From the IMG/VR virus record IMGVR_UViG_3300020167_000001, positions 21,021-85,020 of that record: a DNA stretch of 64,000 nt. One strand, 5' to 3'. The notes beneath the pieces were generated by a model. That model saw nothing but the letters and a program-made list of their open reading frames with translations, searched no databases and had not been told where the DNA came from. Every line of letters begins with the position of its first letter. Position 1 is the stretch's first letter. Shown here in pieces: positions 16,828 to 24,854 of this stretch. Source of the stretch: a virus. The position numbers and the translations under genes are program-made.

Positions 16828-18453
16828 ATGTCAACTCCAGTTTTAAACAACGGTATATTCTTGCGTGACACAAACTACAATGCTAGTTCTCATGTAGATT
16901 CTTACCACTTAGTAAACATGCTTAAGGATGCCGAACCAATGGATATGGGACCAGTAGATATCTGGGCTATGTCTCAAAAAGTTGAAATGCCTTTATACCA
17001 ATTATCATCTTTTGGTGGTAAGAACATTATCATGGTTGATAATGCTCGCGGTGAATACAAATGGCAAACTCCTGTATCTCAGGATTTACCTTACATCATT
17101 GAAGATATTGAACCGGCTAACCTTAACAAAGGTGTTGATGGTACAACTTTCAAGATTAAAATCAACAAACGTGAATTTGGTCATGGTGATATCATCACTT
17201 ATGATAAATATAATGGTGTTGAGATGTACATTACAGCTGATGATATCTTACCTATGGGAGATGGATTCATCTACACAGTACAATTAGTAAACAATGACAA
17301 CTACAAATTCCTAGAGAATAAGTATTTAACTCCTCAAACTAAATTATTCCGTAAAGGTTCTGCTCGTGGAGAATATGGTGAAAGATTCTCTGATATCCAA
17401 ACTAAAGCTGGATTCCGTGAGTTCTACAACTTCGTAGGTGGAGCTGAAGCACATGTTCATTATTCAGTATCTTCTCGTGCTGACTTAATGTTAAAAGGTG
17501 GTATGAATGCAGATGGTACAGTTCCTGTAACTGAAATCTGGAGAAACTTTGACAAGAATGTAGATCCATCAATTTCTAAAATTGAGGACATTGCTTCTAA
17601 GATGGGTAAAGACTACTTAAAACGTGCTGTAGGAAATGGTACATTAACCCGTACTTTCTTAACATCGATGGAGTCTGCTCACTTAACTAAAATTGCTACT
17701 GACATTGAGACTTACTTAATGTGGGGTCATGGTGGTGGATTGAAGCAAGATGGTCCAGATGATATGCGTTTATCAGTGGGTCTTTGGAAACAATTAGACA
17801 ACTCTTACAAACGCGTATACAACAAGTCTAGTTTCTCATTAGAATTGTTCCGTTCTGAGTTGTATAACTTCTATGCTGGTCGTGTAGAGTTCCAAGGTCC
17901 AGATCCTAAGAGACAATTAATTGTTCAAACAGGTATGGGTGGTATGAGATTAGTAAATGAGGCTATCAAGCGTGAAGCTGTTAACTCTGGTTTAGTAATC
18001 CAAGCTGCAAGCAACAATGGTATTGGAGCTATCTCTGGTCAAGGAATGGACTTAAACTTTGGATTTGCTTTCACATCTTATGTGATTCCTTTCTTAGCAA
18101 ATGTGAAATTTGTATTAAACCCTGCATTTGATAACTTACATACAAATGATATTGAGAACCCAATCATTGATGGTAACCCATTAAGTTCTTACTCATTTGT
18201 TATCTTTGATATCACTGATACAGGAAACGATAACATCTTCATGTTAAAATTATCTTGGGATAATCAATTGAAATGGTGGTACCAAAACGGTACTATGGAT
18301 TACATGGGAAGAACTCAAGGGTTCCAATCATCTGGTCAATTCAATGGTTACCGTGTGATGATGTCACAAACAATGCCAGCTATTTGGGTTAAAGATCCAA
18401 CTAAGGTATTAAAAATTGTAATGAGAAACCCTATCACAGGAGGATCATTCTAA
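16828..18453 (+). CDS. Major capsid protein
   Basis: A 541-residue protein after the scaffold-like gene, in the position and size range of crAss-like capsid proteins (HK97 fold by family knowledge). The sequence has many short beta strands and a long helical part, with no Cys clusters. Codon choice shows more C-ending codons (TAC, AAC, TTC, CGT) than the surrounding small genes, typical of a very highly expressed product. It has a 44-base A-rich leader with no Shine-Dalgarno sequence. A strong intrinsic terminator begins 6 bases after the stop. Confidence 0.85.
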   Translation: MSTPVLNNGIFLRDTNYNASSHVDSYHLVNMLKDAEPMDMGPVDIWAMSQKVEMPLYQLSSFGGKNIIMVDNARGEYKWQTPVSQDLPYIIEDIEPANLNKGVDGTTFKIKINKREFGHGDIITYDKYNGVEMYITADDILPMGDGFIYTVQLVNNDNYKFLENKYLTPQTKLFRKGSARGEYGERFSDIQTKAGFREFYNFVGGAEAHVHYSVSSRADLMLKGGMNADGTVPVTEIWRNFDKNVDPSISKIEDIASKMGKDYLKRAVGNGTLTRTFLTSMESAHLTKIATDIETYLMWGHGGGLKQDGPDDMRLSVGLWKQLDNSYKRVYNKSSFSLELFRSELYNFYAGRVEFQGPDPKRQLIVQTGMGGMRLVNEAIKREAVNSGLVIQAASNNGIGAISGQGMDLNFGFAFTSYVIPFLANVKFVLNPAFDNLHTNDIENPIIDGNPLSSYSFVIFDITDTGNDNIFMLKLSWDNQLKWWYQNGTMDYMGRTQGFQSSGQFNGYRVMMSQTMPAIWVKDPTKVLKIVMRNPITGGSF

Positions 18454-18458
18454 TAACT

Positions 18459-18487
18459 AGGAAGGGTGTAACAGCCCTTCCTTTTTT
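18459..18487 (+). terminator. Intrinsic terminator after the capsid gene
   Basis: The stem AGGAAGGG (18459-18466) pairs with CCCTTCCT (18475-18482) around an 8-base loop. It is followed directly by a run of T. It closes the packaging/capsid transcript. Confidence 0.85.
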
Positions 18488-18561
18488 CTTCACAAGTTGC
18501 AACAGACGAGGGAATCAACATCCCGGTGAAGATCAAATATTAACTATAAAAACTAAAAACA

Positions 18562-19086
18562 ATGTCTATATTATCAACACTTGTTGCAACAAGAAAAAGA
18601 ACTTTTAATTTTTTATCAGGTACCAATCAATTAGCTACCATAGCTGATGTAAATAAAGTTATTAATGCTCTTAATAACTTAGTACCTTACAGAATGTATG
18701 ATGTAGCTATTACTCAATCAAGTACTGATGCTCCTGTATTATCTAAATTAGCAGCTGGTGCTAAAGAATGCGGAGTTACATGTGATTGTAAAACTGTAAA
18801 TTGTGATTGTTCTTCTCCATGTGGCGATGATTCATCATTTAGTGTATCTACTAGTTATTCTGCTGTTGGTGTTTATGATTTTACTTTTACTTTAGATCCT
18901 AAAGCTTATCCTAAACCTATTAAAAATATAGGGTTCTTCTTTGGTACTTTACCAAGTGTAGAATCAAAAGTAGGTGTTGCTAAAATCAGCACTAATGTTT
19001 ACAGATTAACAACAGCTGATAAATCTAATGTAGCAACAAACGGATTGTTAACAGATACAGTTCTTGCTATGAAGATTTATTTCTAA
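18562..19086 (+). CDS. Capsid-linked small protein with a Cys cluster
   Basis: A 174-residue protein. The N-terminal 60 residues are helical and basic at the start. Then come six cysteines within 18 residues (Cys70, 74, 76, 81, 83, 87). A beta-rich C-terminal domain of ~85 residues follows (FSVSTSYSAVGVYDFTFTLD). It is likely a head decoration or auxiliary protein by position behind the capsid gene, with a separate A-rich leader. The Cys cluster could bind a metal or form disulfides outside the cell. It is not recognised as a known family. Confidence 0.6.
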   Translation: MSILSTLVATRKRTFNFLSGTNQLATIADVNKVINALNNLVPYRMYDVAITQSSTDAPVLSKLAAGAKECGVTCDCKTVNCDCSSPCGDDSSFSVSTSYSAVGVYDFTFTLDPKAYPKPIKNIGFFFGTLPSVESKVGVAKISTNVYRLTTADKSNVATNGLLTDTVLAMKIYF

Positions 19087-19108
19087 ATAATTATTACCTT
19101 TACAATAT

Positions 19109-19127
19109 AAACCAACAAAAACCAACA
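19109..19127 (+). promoter_or_regulatory. Doubled AAACCAACA leader motif
   Basis: Two copies (19109-19117 and 19119-19127) lie in tandem just before the ATG at 19130. Confidence 0.4.
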
Positions 19128-19129
19128 AC

Positions 19130-20146
19130 ATGAGTATTTCAATTGTATCACTAGCTGAAACAGCTAAATCTGGTAGTATATCTATCAAACCGTTCTTTGA
19201 CCCAACTAAAACTAATCTAGGACTTGAAAAGTACGGCATGTCTTTATTTGATGGCATCTTTCATGAAGAGCAATTAGCTTGTATTGAAAGAAATGGTATT
19301 CAAAGATATCTTACCGGATTAAATGAATATGCTCCTGAAATCAAAGCTATTACTGATGAAGCTGCAAAAGAAGCTAAGATTAAGGAAATTAGAAAAGTAG
19401 TAGCTGAACTTGAAAGAGATTTAGCAGCAAATTATATTAAAGTTGATGATCCTGATTTCTGGTCTAAAGTAGTTTTACTTAAACCTGACAATCATGAGTT
19501 TTGGAGTAAGATAACAATCCGTTGTGGAAACGAGCCTGTTTATCTTGACCCCGTAAAAGACCCGCATGATTTAATTAAACTTTATGCAATTGAGGCTGGT
19601 GGATTTTCTATCATCGGTAAGAGCTTTGAAGAAGCTAGAAGCCGTTCAGTAGCTCCTAAGTTTTTCTTAGATAAGTTTGTTGAAACTGTTTCTACAAAAA
19701 CTGAAGTAAGTAAATTGAGAAATAAAGCTATTTCTGAACTTACTAAGTTGTTTGATAAGAACCAAAACAAGTTATTATATGTAGCTAAAGTGGTTGATGG
19801 AAACAGTGTTCAGTATAAAAAATCTACTCCTAATGATGTTGTTTATGATAACATGGATAAATTCATTAGAGGAGAAGGTGTTGAACCAAATATCAAACGA
19901 GCTGCTCAAACTTTCATAGATGCTGCAGCTTTAGATATGGAGACTTTAAAAATAAGAGCAATTGTAAAAGATTCTACTTATTATAAATTCATCATTCCTA
20001 AATCTGATGGTTTTATTTACCATACTGAATCTAATGCTATGATGGGTCGTAATGCTGCTGATTGTATTGAATACTTAAAGAATCCTTTACAAGATCAAAT
20101 CTTGTTGGATTTAACTAAGAAATTAGAAAAACACTGGAATTTATAA
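19130..20146 (+). CDS. Probable virion protein, function unknown
   Basis: A 338-residue soluble alpha/beta protein. A helical, charged region (residues 60-105) is followed by mixed segments and a C-terminal helical end. There is no Cys cluster, signal peptide or membrane segment. It is placed between the head auxiliary gene and the cluster of very small basic proteins, as is usual for crAss-like head-associated proteins. Its leader has the doubled AAACCAACA motif, which suggests good translation. No catalytic motif is recognised. Confidence 0.6.
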   Translation: MSISIVSLAETAKSGSISIKPFFDPTKTNLGLEKYGMSLFDGIFHEEQLACIERNGIQRYLTGLNEYAPEIKAITDEAAKEAKIKEIRKVVAELERDLAANYIKVDDPDFWSKVVLLKPDNHEFWSKITIRCGNEPVYLDPVKDPHDLIKLYAIEAGGFSIIGKSFEEARSRSVAPKFFLDKFVETVSTKTEVSKLRNKAISELTKLFDKNQNKLLYVAKVVDGNSVQYKKSTPNDVVYDNMDKFIRGEGVEPNIKRAAQTFIDAAALDMETLKIRAIVKDSTYYKFIIPKSDGFIYHTESNAMMGRNAADCIEYLKNPLQDQILLDLTKKLEKHWNL

Positions 20147-20164
20147 ACATTAAAAATTAATATC

Positions 20165-20335
20165 ATGGCTGGACAAATGAAAACCGCAAACAAGTTTCCT
20201 CAAGTTGTAACATCTCCTACTAGATACACTGGTGGAAAAAATGCAGATGTTACTGTAGTTACTAACCCTACCCGTTACACTGGTGGTTTGAATAAAGCTG
20301 CATGTGATGTACCAAATGGTAGATTAAAAAAATAA
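20165..20335 (+). CDS. Very small protein with doubled PTRYTGG motif
   Basis: A 56-residue basic protein with two copies of PTRYTGG (residues ~18-24 and ~35-41) separated by an 11-residue spacer. It is the first of nine consecutive tiny genes. The repeats suggest binding of a repeated surface such as a capsid lattice or DNA. It is not recognised. The regular spacing and overlapping neighbours support it as a gene. Confidence 0.55.
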   Translation: MAGQMKTANKFPQVVTSPTRYTGGKNADVTVVTNPTRYTGGLNKAACDVPNGRLKK

Positions 20336-20337
20336 TC

Positions 20338-20478
20338 ATGGCAAAAGTAAAAACAAATACTCCAGCAAAAGTTTCTAAAAAAGCATCTGTTAAATTTACA
20401 GGTCCTCAAAGCAAAGCTCCAAAAGGGGCTGTACCAGCAATGAAAATGGGAGGTGCTAAATCTAAAAAATCTTGTTAA
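20338..20478 (+). CDS. Very small Lys/Ala-rich protein
   Basis: A 46-residue protein, strongly basic, with AKVSKKASVKF and KSKKSC at the end, resembling histone-tail-like or DNA-neutralising peptides. It starts 2 bases after the previous stop. Function is unknown; DNA binding is inferred from charge. Confidence 0.5.
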   Translation: MAKVKTNTPAKVSKKASVKFTGPQSKAPKGAVPAMKMGGAKSKKSC

Positions 20479-20479
20479 T

Positions 20480-20683
20480 ATGGCAAAGACAAAAATATCA
20501 AGTGATCCTTACCAGGCTAAATGGGATTTGGATACTTTAAGACAGGCTAAAGAAATTGAAGCTAATAGAGCTAGAATGAATGCTGCAAAAACATATGCTA
20601 AAGAACAAGTTAAAATGTTAGGTGGTATAGTTTCAGGTTCAGGAAAGGCTCCAGCTAAAAAAACTACTACAAAAAAGAAGTAG
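20480..20683 (+). CDS. Very small basic helical protein
   Basis: A 67-residue protein. The ATG at 20480, 1 base after the previous stop, is preferred over a GTG at 20453 lying inside the upstream gene. The central region (residues 12-45) is a charged helix. The C-terminus PAKKTTTKKK is a basic tail. Function is unknown. Confidence 0.55.
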   Translation: MAKTKISSDPYQAKWDLDTLRQAKEIEANRARMNAAKTYAKEQVKMLGGIVSGSGKAPAKKTTTKKK

Positions 20684-20685
20684 TC

Positions 20686-20835
20686 ATGGCTGATAAAAAG
20701 TGGATACAGAAAGCTACCGCTTCCATTAAAAAAAGAGGTACAGCAGGTAAATGTACACCTATTAGTAAACCAGGTTGCACAGGTAAAGCAAAAGCATTAG
20801 CTTTGACTTTTAAAAAAATGGCTAAAAACAGATAG
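20686..20835 (+). CDS. Very small basic protein, DUF5872-like
   Basis: A 49-residue protein with pattern KKWIQKATASIKKRG, then GKCTPISKPGC, then AKALALTFKKMAKNR. This resembles the DUF5872 type known from phages and large viruses, a match made from memory of the pattern. Its last 13 codons nearly repeat the end of the gene at 21275, including a 30-base identical stretch. Confidence 0.6.
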   Translation: MADKKWIQKATASIKKRGTAGKCTPISKPGCTGKAKALALTFKKMAKNR

Positions 20836-20836
20836 T

Positions 20837-20986
20837 ATGGCTAAAGAAATGATTAAAAGAAAAGACGGTAGTGTTTCCCAAAGAGGTCTCTGGGATAACG
20901 TCCGTGCTAACAAAGGCTCTGGTAAAAAACCTACCAAAGAAATGCTTAAACAAGAAAAAAAGATTAAATCTAAAACTAAGAAATAA
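20837..20986 (+). CDS. Very small basic protein with RGLWDNVRANKGSGKKPT motif
   Basis: A 49-residue protein. The RGLWDN-(V/I)-RAN-KGSGKKPTKEMLKQE pattern recurs in tiny proteins of many tailed phages. It is strongly basic, and its stop codon shares a base with the next ATG. Function is unknown; a virion or DNA-associated role is inferred. Confidence 0.55.
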   Translation: MAKEMIKRKDGSVSQRGLWDNVRANKGSGKKPTKEMLKQEKKIKSKTKK

Positions 20987-21165
20987 TGGCTGATACAGAT
21001 CAAAAAATTAATAAGTGGGGATTAGGTTTAGAATATGCTGACTCTACTAAATATAAAATGGAAAAAGGAGATCATATTTCTAAGTATGAAATATGGGAAG
21101 AAATAAAAAAAGCTTTTGAAGAAGGTTTTGATAAAGCTAAAGAACTTTATAATATAAAAGACTAA
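20986..21165 (+). CDS. Very small acidic protein
   Basis: A 59-residue helical protein, acidic in contrast with its neighbours, with helix YEIWEEIKKAFEEGFDKAKELY. It starts on the last base of the previous stop and shares its final base with the next ATG. Function is unknown. Confidence 0.5.
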   Translation: MADTDQKINKWGLGLEYADSTKYKMEKGDHISKYEIWEEIKKAFEEGFDKAKELYNIKD

Positions 21166-21275
21166 TGGTAAAAGATTTAAAAATATGGAATATGCTTTGT
21201 AAAAAGCTAAAACATCTAAATGATAATAACTATACTGCTAGAAAAATTTATGATAATTTAAAAAGAATTAAATAA
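21165..21275 (+). CDS. Very small basic protein
   Basis: A 36-residue basic peptide (MVKDLKIWNM...). It is supported mainly by its one-base overlaps with both flanking genes, which indicate coupled translation. No function can be given. Confidence 0.4.
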   Translation: MVKDLKIWNMLCKKLKHLNDNNYTARKIYDNLKRIK

Positions 21276-21529
21276 TGGCAAAAACTCCAGCATGGACCAG
21301 ATCTGAAGGTAAAAGTAAAACTGGTGGGTTAAACCAAAAAGGTAGAGACTCTTATAATAAAGCTAATCCCGGATCAAATCTTAAGGCTCCACAGCCTGAA
21401 GGAGGTCCTAGAAAAAAATCATTCTGTGCAAGAATGTCTGGTGTAAAAGGGCCAATGAAAAAACCTAATGGTGAACCTACAAGAAAAGCATTAGCTTTGA
21501 CTTTTAAAAAAATAGCTAAAAAGAAGTAA
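21275..21529 (+). CDS. Small basic protein, DUF6321-like
   Basis: An 84-residue protein with AWTRSEGKSKTGGLNQKGR, NPGSNLKAP and KSFCARMSGVKGPMKKP. This pattern is known in small phage and bacterial proteins of the DUF6321 type (recognised by pattern, not searched). The C-terminal KALALTFKKIAKKK is shared with the 20686 product. It is very basic. Its function is not established. Confidence 0.6.
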   Translation: MAKTPAWTRSEGKSKTGGLNQKGRDSYNKANPGSNLKAPQPEGGPRKKSFCARMSGVKGPMKKPNGEPTRKALALTFKKIAKKK

Positions 21530-21530
21530 T

Positions 21531-21734
21531 ATGAAAAAAGCAAATGCAGCCAAAGTAATGAAACACTTCAATGATCAGCAAGATAAGTTGAACAAAGGTG
21601 GTTCTATTCTTTCTACAGACTCAAAGATTTTGGGTGTGTATGGTAAGACAGTAGAAGGTAATTCTCCTAACAAGAAACAACCGCGTGTTGAGGTTCAGCA
21701 GGTGTTTAAAACAAAACCATTTAACTTTGGATAA
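21531..21734 (+). CDS. Small basic protein ending at the homing-gene junction
   Basis: A 67-residue basic protein (KKANAAKVMKHFNDQQDKL...). It starts 1 base after the previous stop. Its stop TAA overlaps the ATG of the endonuclease gene (TAATG), which before the insertion was probably the junction to the connector gene now at 22233. Function is unknown. Confidence 0.55.
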   Translation: MKKANAAKVMKHFNDQQDKLNKGGSILSTDSKILGVYGKTVEGNSPNKKQPRVEVQQVFKTKPFNFG

Positions 21735-22240
21735 TGCTTAATTCAGCTATTCTCATAACTAATACAGTAGAGCCTACCCCTAAAAAAAGTAGAGCTCTTA
21801 CTTATTATTATAAAAATAAAGAAAAAATAGCTGCATATAAAAAAGCTCATTATCATGCTAATATTGATACATATAAAGCAAGAGCTGCCAAGTTTGGTAA
21901 AAGTGAAATTAGAAAAAAGTATTTAATTAACAATAAAGAAAAAACAAAGACCTATAATAAAGAAAGATGGTTAAAAGTAAAAGATGCTAAACCTCATTTA
22001 AAAGCTATTTATGGTATAACTTTGGAAGAATATTCTTTAATGTTTGAAAAACAAGAAGGTTGCTGTTCAGGTTGTAAAAAACATAGATCAACTTTAAAAA
22101 GTGATTTATGTGTAGATCATTGTCACACAACTGGAAAAGTAAGAGGTTTATTATGTGCAAAATGTAATACAGCTTTAGGAATGATTGAAGATAATACTAA
22201 TACATTGTTAAATCTTATAACTTATTTAAACAATGCTTAA
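21734..22240 (+). CDS. Endonuclease VII-type HNH homing nuclease
   Basis: A 168-residue protein. The basic N-terminal half is followed by YGITLEEYSLMFEKQEG, a zinc pair at Cys111/Cys114, the catalytic VDHCHTTGKVRGLLC region with His129/His131, a second pair at Cys141/Cys144, and CNTALGMIEDN. This is the recombination endonuclease VII family pattern. Free-standing members spread as homing endonucleases by cutting unoccupied alleles. The first eight residues MLNSAILI copy the start of the next gene (MLNQAILI). The 3' end overlaps that gene by 8 bases. It is likely a recent insertion among virion genes. Confidence 0.88.
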   Translation: MLNSAILITNTVEPTPKKSRALTYYYKNKEKIAAYKKAHYHANIDTYKARAAKFGKSEIRKKYLINNKEKTKTYNKERWLKVKDAKPHLKAIYGITLEEYSLMFEKQEGCCSGCKKHRSTLKSDLCVDHCHTTGKVRGLLCAKCNTALGMIEDNTNTLLNLITYLNNA

Positions 22241-22937
22241 TCAGGCTATATTAATCAAAGTGAAAAATCGCTTAAACAAATTATCATCTAATGACTACGA
22301 TAATATTGAGTCATGGCAAATTGTTGAGGCTTTTAACAAAGGACAGGTTGACTGGTGCCGTAGAAATTTACATGGATTAAATATTGTAAAAGAAGGTGAT
22401 GAACAGTCTACTAGGAGAATAGATGATTTACAGGTTTTATTAACTACTTTATCATTAACCCTTGTTAATAAACAAACTTATTTTGAGAGTACTAATTTCC
22501 CGGCTAATTATTTACAGTGGAAAAGAGTATCAGCAAATGCTAAAAGTGATTGTTGCCCAGAACCAAAACCTATGATTGTTTATCTAGGTGAAGTGGCCAA
22601 TGTAGATGATATCTTAAGAGATAAAAACAAAAATCCTAATTATGATTGGGGTGAAACTTTTGCTACTATTTCCAATAACCAAATCCAGATTTATACAAAC
22701 GGAGATTTTACAATAGCTAATGCTTCATTTGTACATTATAGACAACCAAGACATATTCAAATTGCTGGAGTTACGGATCCTTATACAGGAATTGTTCCTG
22801 CAATAGATATAATCTCAGAATTTAAAGATGACTTAGTTGAAGTATTTATTGATGAAGCTGTGAAAATCATAGCTGGTGATATTGAGTCTATGACTCAGGT
22901 ATCTATCGCGGCACAAAGAACTGAACAAAATAATTAA
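22233..22937 (+). CDS. Connector/tail ring-like protein
   Basis: A 234-residue protein with an N-terminal helical region (ESWQIVEAFNKGQVDWCRRNLHG), a beta-rich middle and a helical end. This resembles the head-tail ring proteins of crAss-like phages by size, layout and position. A second and third candidate for ring proteins lie at 33197 and 33897. It starts inside the end of the homing nuclease gene, which carries a copy of its N-terminus. Structural role inferred. Confidence 0.6.
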   Translation: MLNQAILIKVKNRLNKLSSNDYDNIESWQIVEAFNKGQVDWCRRNLHGLNIVKEGDEQSTRRIDDLQVLLTTLSLTLVNKQTYFESTNFPANYLQWKRVSANAKSDCCPEPKPMIVYLGEVANVDDILRDKNKNPNYDWGETFATISNNQIQIYTNGDFTIANASFVHYRQPRHIQIAGVTDPYTGIVPAIDIISEFKDDLVEVFIDEAVKIIAGDIESMTQVSIAAQRTEQNN

Positions 22938-22942
22938 TTATC

Positions 22943-23371
22943 ATGAATCAACCTTTTGTAAAAAGACCAGGCACAGAAAAAAAATCAGATACCCTAGAGA
23001 CCAGTGTTGCTAGTTGTGTATCTGAGTTAATGAATGCTGCAGTGTCTATGCACAAGATGCATTTAAAGATTACAGGTGTTGGATCATATGCCGGCCATAA
23101 AGCTCTTAATGAATTGTATGATGCTTTACCGGGACATGCCGATGACTTAGCTGAACAGTTCCAAGGAGCTTCTGAAAAGTTATTATCTTATGAGGATCTT
23201 GCTCCAAAATCTATTAACTCTGTAGGAGAAGCTCTAACTTATATGAGAGAGATGGCCCAAACAATTACAGCTTTACAAGCTAAAATGCCTTACAGTGAAA
23301 TCATAAATGACCTTGATACTATCAAGTCTACATTGAACTCAATAAAATATAAATTACTTTTCTTAAAATAA
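22943..23371 (+). CDS. Ferritin/Dps-like helical protein (DUF5856-like)
   Basis: A 142-residue helical protein. The segment SMHKMHLKITGVGSYAGHKALNELYDALPGHADDLAEQFQG matches the H-x(n)-H-x(n)-E-x-Y-x(n)-D-x-x-AE spacing of ferritin/Dps-like four-helix proteins. It also resembles small phage proteins annotated DUF5856, as recalled. Metal binding or a structural role is possible; ferroxidase residues are not certain. It starts 5 bases after the connector-like gene, and a promoter-like site begins right after its stop. Confidence 0.55.
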   Translation: MNQPFVKRPGTEKKSDTLETSVASCVSELMNAAVSMHKMHLKITGVGSYAGHKALNELYDALPGHADDLAEQFQGASEKLLSYEDLAPKSINSVGEALTYMREMAQTITALQAKMPYSEIINDLDTIKSTLNSIKYKLLFLK

Positions 23372-23372
23372 A

Positions 23373-23404
23373 TTTGGAAATTCATAAAGAATAACATATA
23401 TTAG
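23373..23404 (+). promoter_or_regulatory. Putative promoter of the 451-residue protein gene
   Basis: TTTG at 23373-23376, a 20-base spacer, then TATATTAG at 23397-23404. This copies the site at 28985, where TTTGGAAAT-N15-TATATTA is also seen. The gene starts at 23445 after an A-rich leader. Confidence 0.5.
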
Positions 23405-23444
23405 TATTAACTTTTATTTATAAACAACAAAAAACAAAAACAAA

Positions 23445-24800
23445 ATGGCTTATTTTAATCACGCGTTCAGCAAAAGATTCTTAGGAACTGGTGCTACAAG
23501 AACAGCTCTTTCAACAGGAGCTCCAATCACAGCTTTAAACCCTGCTTCAACAGGTGGTATGATTACTACTGCAGGAACTACTACAGCTACATTATCAACT
23601 TTAACTCCAGGTTACTTTGGATTCTTTGATCCAAAAACTTATCTATGTGTAGGTACCGTAGTTGCAGATGCATGTTGCCCTTTATTGTTAGCTAGTTCTG
23701 CTTTGCAAACTAATGACAAAATTGGACCTTTTCACGGAGGATATAAAGAAACTAACAAATCAAAAGTTATTAACCCTAAATATGTACAAGCTGCATATCG
23801 TGTTGATGACTGTGTTCCTAAACAAGCAGTAACTTCTGTAGGTGTAACTCCTGAAACAGTAGTACCAGGTTTACCTGTTACAGGTTTCCAAGGTGGTACA
23901 GTTCAAGCTAACTGTCCATATGAGTTCTTATGTGGTGAAACTTACTACTTAAGAATTGATGTTAAAGGTTCACCAGCTTTACGTGCTTTAAATCACAATG
24001 CTTACCAAACATTATCTGCTTACACAGGTTGTTGTTCTGGTCCTGTTCCTGATGCAGTTGACCCTACATTAGTGTACATTGAGTGGGCAAAAGCTTTAAT
24101 TATCAATAACTATTTAAATCCATTCGTATTACCAGTTGTATTTGATACAACAGGAGCTCCTTGGTATGCACCAGGAACAACTGTAGATCCTATTTCAGGA
24201 GCTGCTGTAATTCCAGCTCAATGGTGGGATGCTTACGTATCTCCAGCAGGACCATATGCAGGTTTAACTGCAGGTATGCGTTTATTTGGAGCTTATGTAG
24301 GAACTGTATTTGGAGATTGTACTTTCCAAATCACTGATTTCTTCGAAAGAGAGCCAGTTAAAATTTATGCATCTTTAGTAGATTACAATGGTGATCCATG
24401 TGTATTTGAAGGATTATGTGTATACAATGATTGTTTAGGTTTACAAGGTATGGGCTTTGGAGATACAGTTTTAAAAGACTTTATCTTATCTGAGTCTTAC
24501 TTACAAAACTTCTTCCACTCTGATTTACGTATCCGTGAAATTACTCAAGGTTATGATATCAGTAATGCTATCCCAAGAAATGCTTTATACACTCGTTACT
24601 ATATCTTACATAGTGTACCTCGTTTCAACAACCCATCTGGAGTTTTTGATAATGACCGTTACATGTTAGAAGTAGTTACAGGAACTGCAGGTAATGCTGC
24701 TTTAGATACTTTCTTAGCTACATGGTTAGATACATGTGCAAACTGTGTTCCTTTTGACACACATGCTTGTGTAGCTTGTGTACCAGAACCTAATGCTTAA
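23445..24800 (+). CDS. Abundant virion protein, function unknown
   Basis: A 451-residue protein with a beta-rich body and scattered Cys residues (including CCP, GCCSG, CANCVPFDTHACVACVPEP at the end). It is not a recognised fold. Three features suggest high expression: its own promoter-like site and 40-base A-rich leader, a perfect terminator behind it, and codon choice like the capsid gene (more TAC, TTC, CGT). It is therefore probably a major structural component such as a head fibre, decoration or tail protein. No enzyme motif is visible. Confidence 0.65.
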   Translation: MAYFNHAFSKRFLGTGATRTALSTGAPITALNPASTGGMITTAGTTTATLSTLTPGYFGFFDPKTYLCVGTVVADACCPLLLASSALQTNDKIGPFHGGYKETNKSKVINPKYVQAAYRVDDCVPKQAVTSVGVTPETVVPGLPVTGFQGGTVQANCPYEFLCGETYYLRIDVKGSPALRALNHNAYQTLSAYTGCCSGPVPDAVDPTLVYIEWAKALIINNYLNPFVLPVVFDTTGAPWYAPGTTVDPISGAAVIPAQWWDAYVSPAGPYAGLTAGMRLFGAYVGTVFGDCTFQITDFFEREPVKIYASLVDYNGDPCVFEGLCVYNDCLGLQGMGFGDTVLKDFILSESYLQNFFHSDLRIREITQGYDISNAIPRNALYTRYYILHSVPRFNNPSGVFDNDRYMLEVVTGTAGNAALDTFLATWLDTCANCVPFDTHACVACVPEPNA

Positions 24801-24820
24801 TTATTAACCTAATAAAAAAT

Positions 24821-24853
24821 AAAAAGGAGGAGACAAAAACTCCTCCTTTTTTT
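24821..24853 (+). terminator. Strong intrinsic terminator
   Basis: AAAAAGGAGGAG pairs perfectly with CTCCTCCTTTTT around a 7-base loop, ending in a run of seven T. It isolates the 451-residue protein gene as a single-gene unit. Confidence 0.9.
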
Positions 24854-24854
24854 A

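Noticed and set aside
20165-20335. PTRYTGG doublet as a CRISPR-like or DNA repeat array
   Set aside because: There are only two copies, in frame within a protein, and no spacer regularity.
20453-20479. GTG at 20453 as the start of the small basic gene
   Set aside because: It lies inside the preceding gene, while an ATG at 20480 sits 1 base after that gene's stop.
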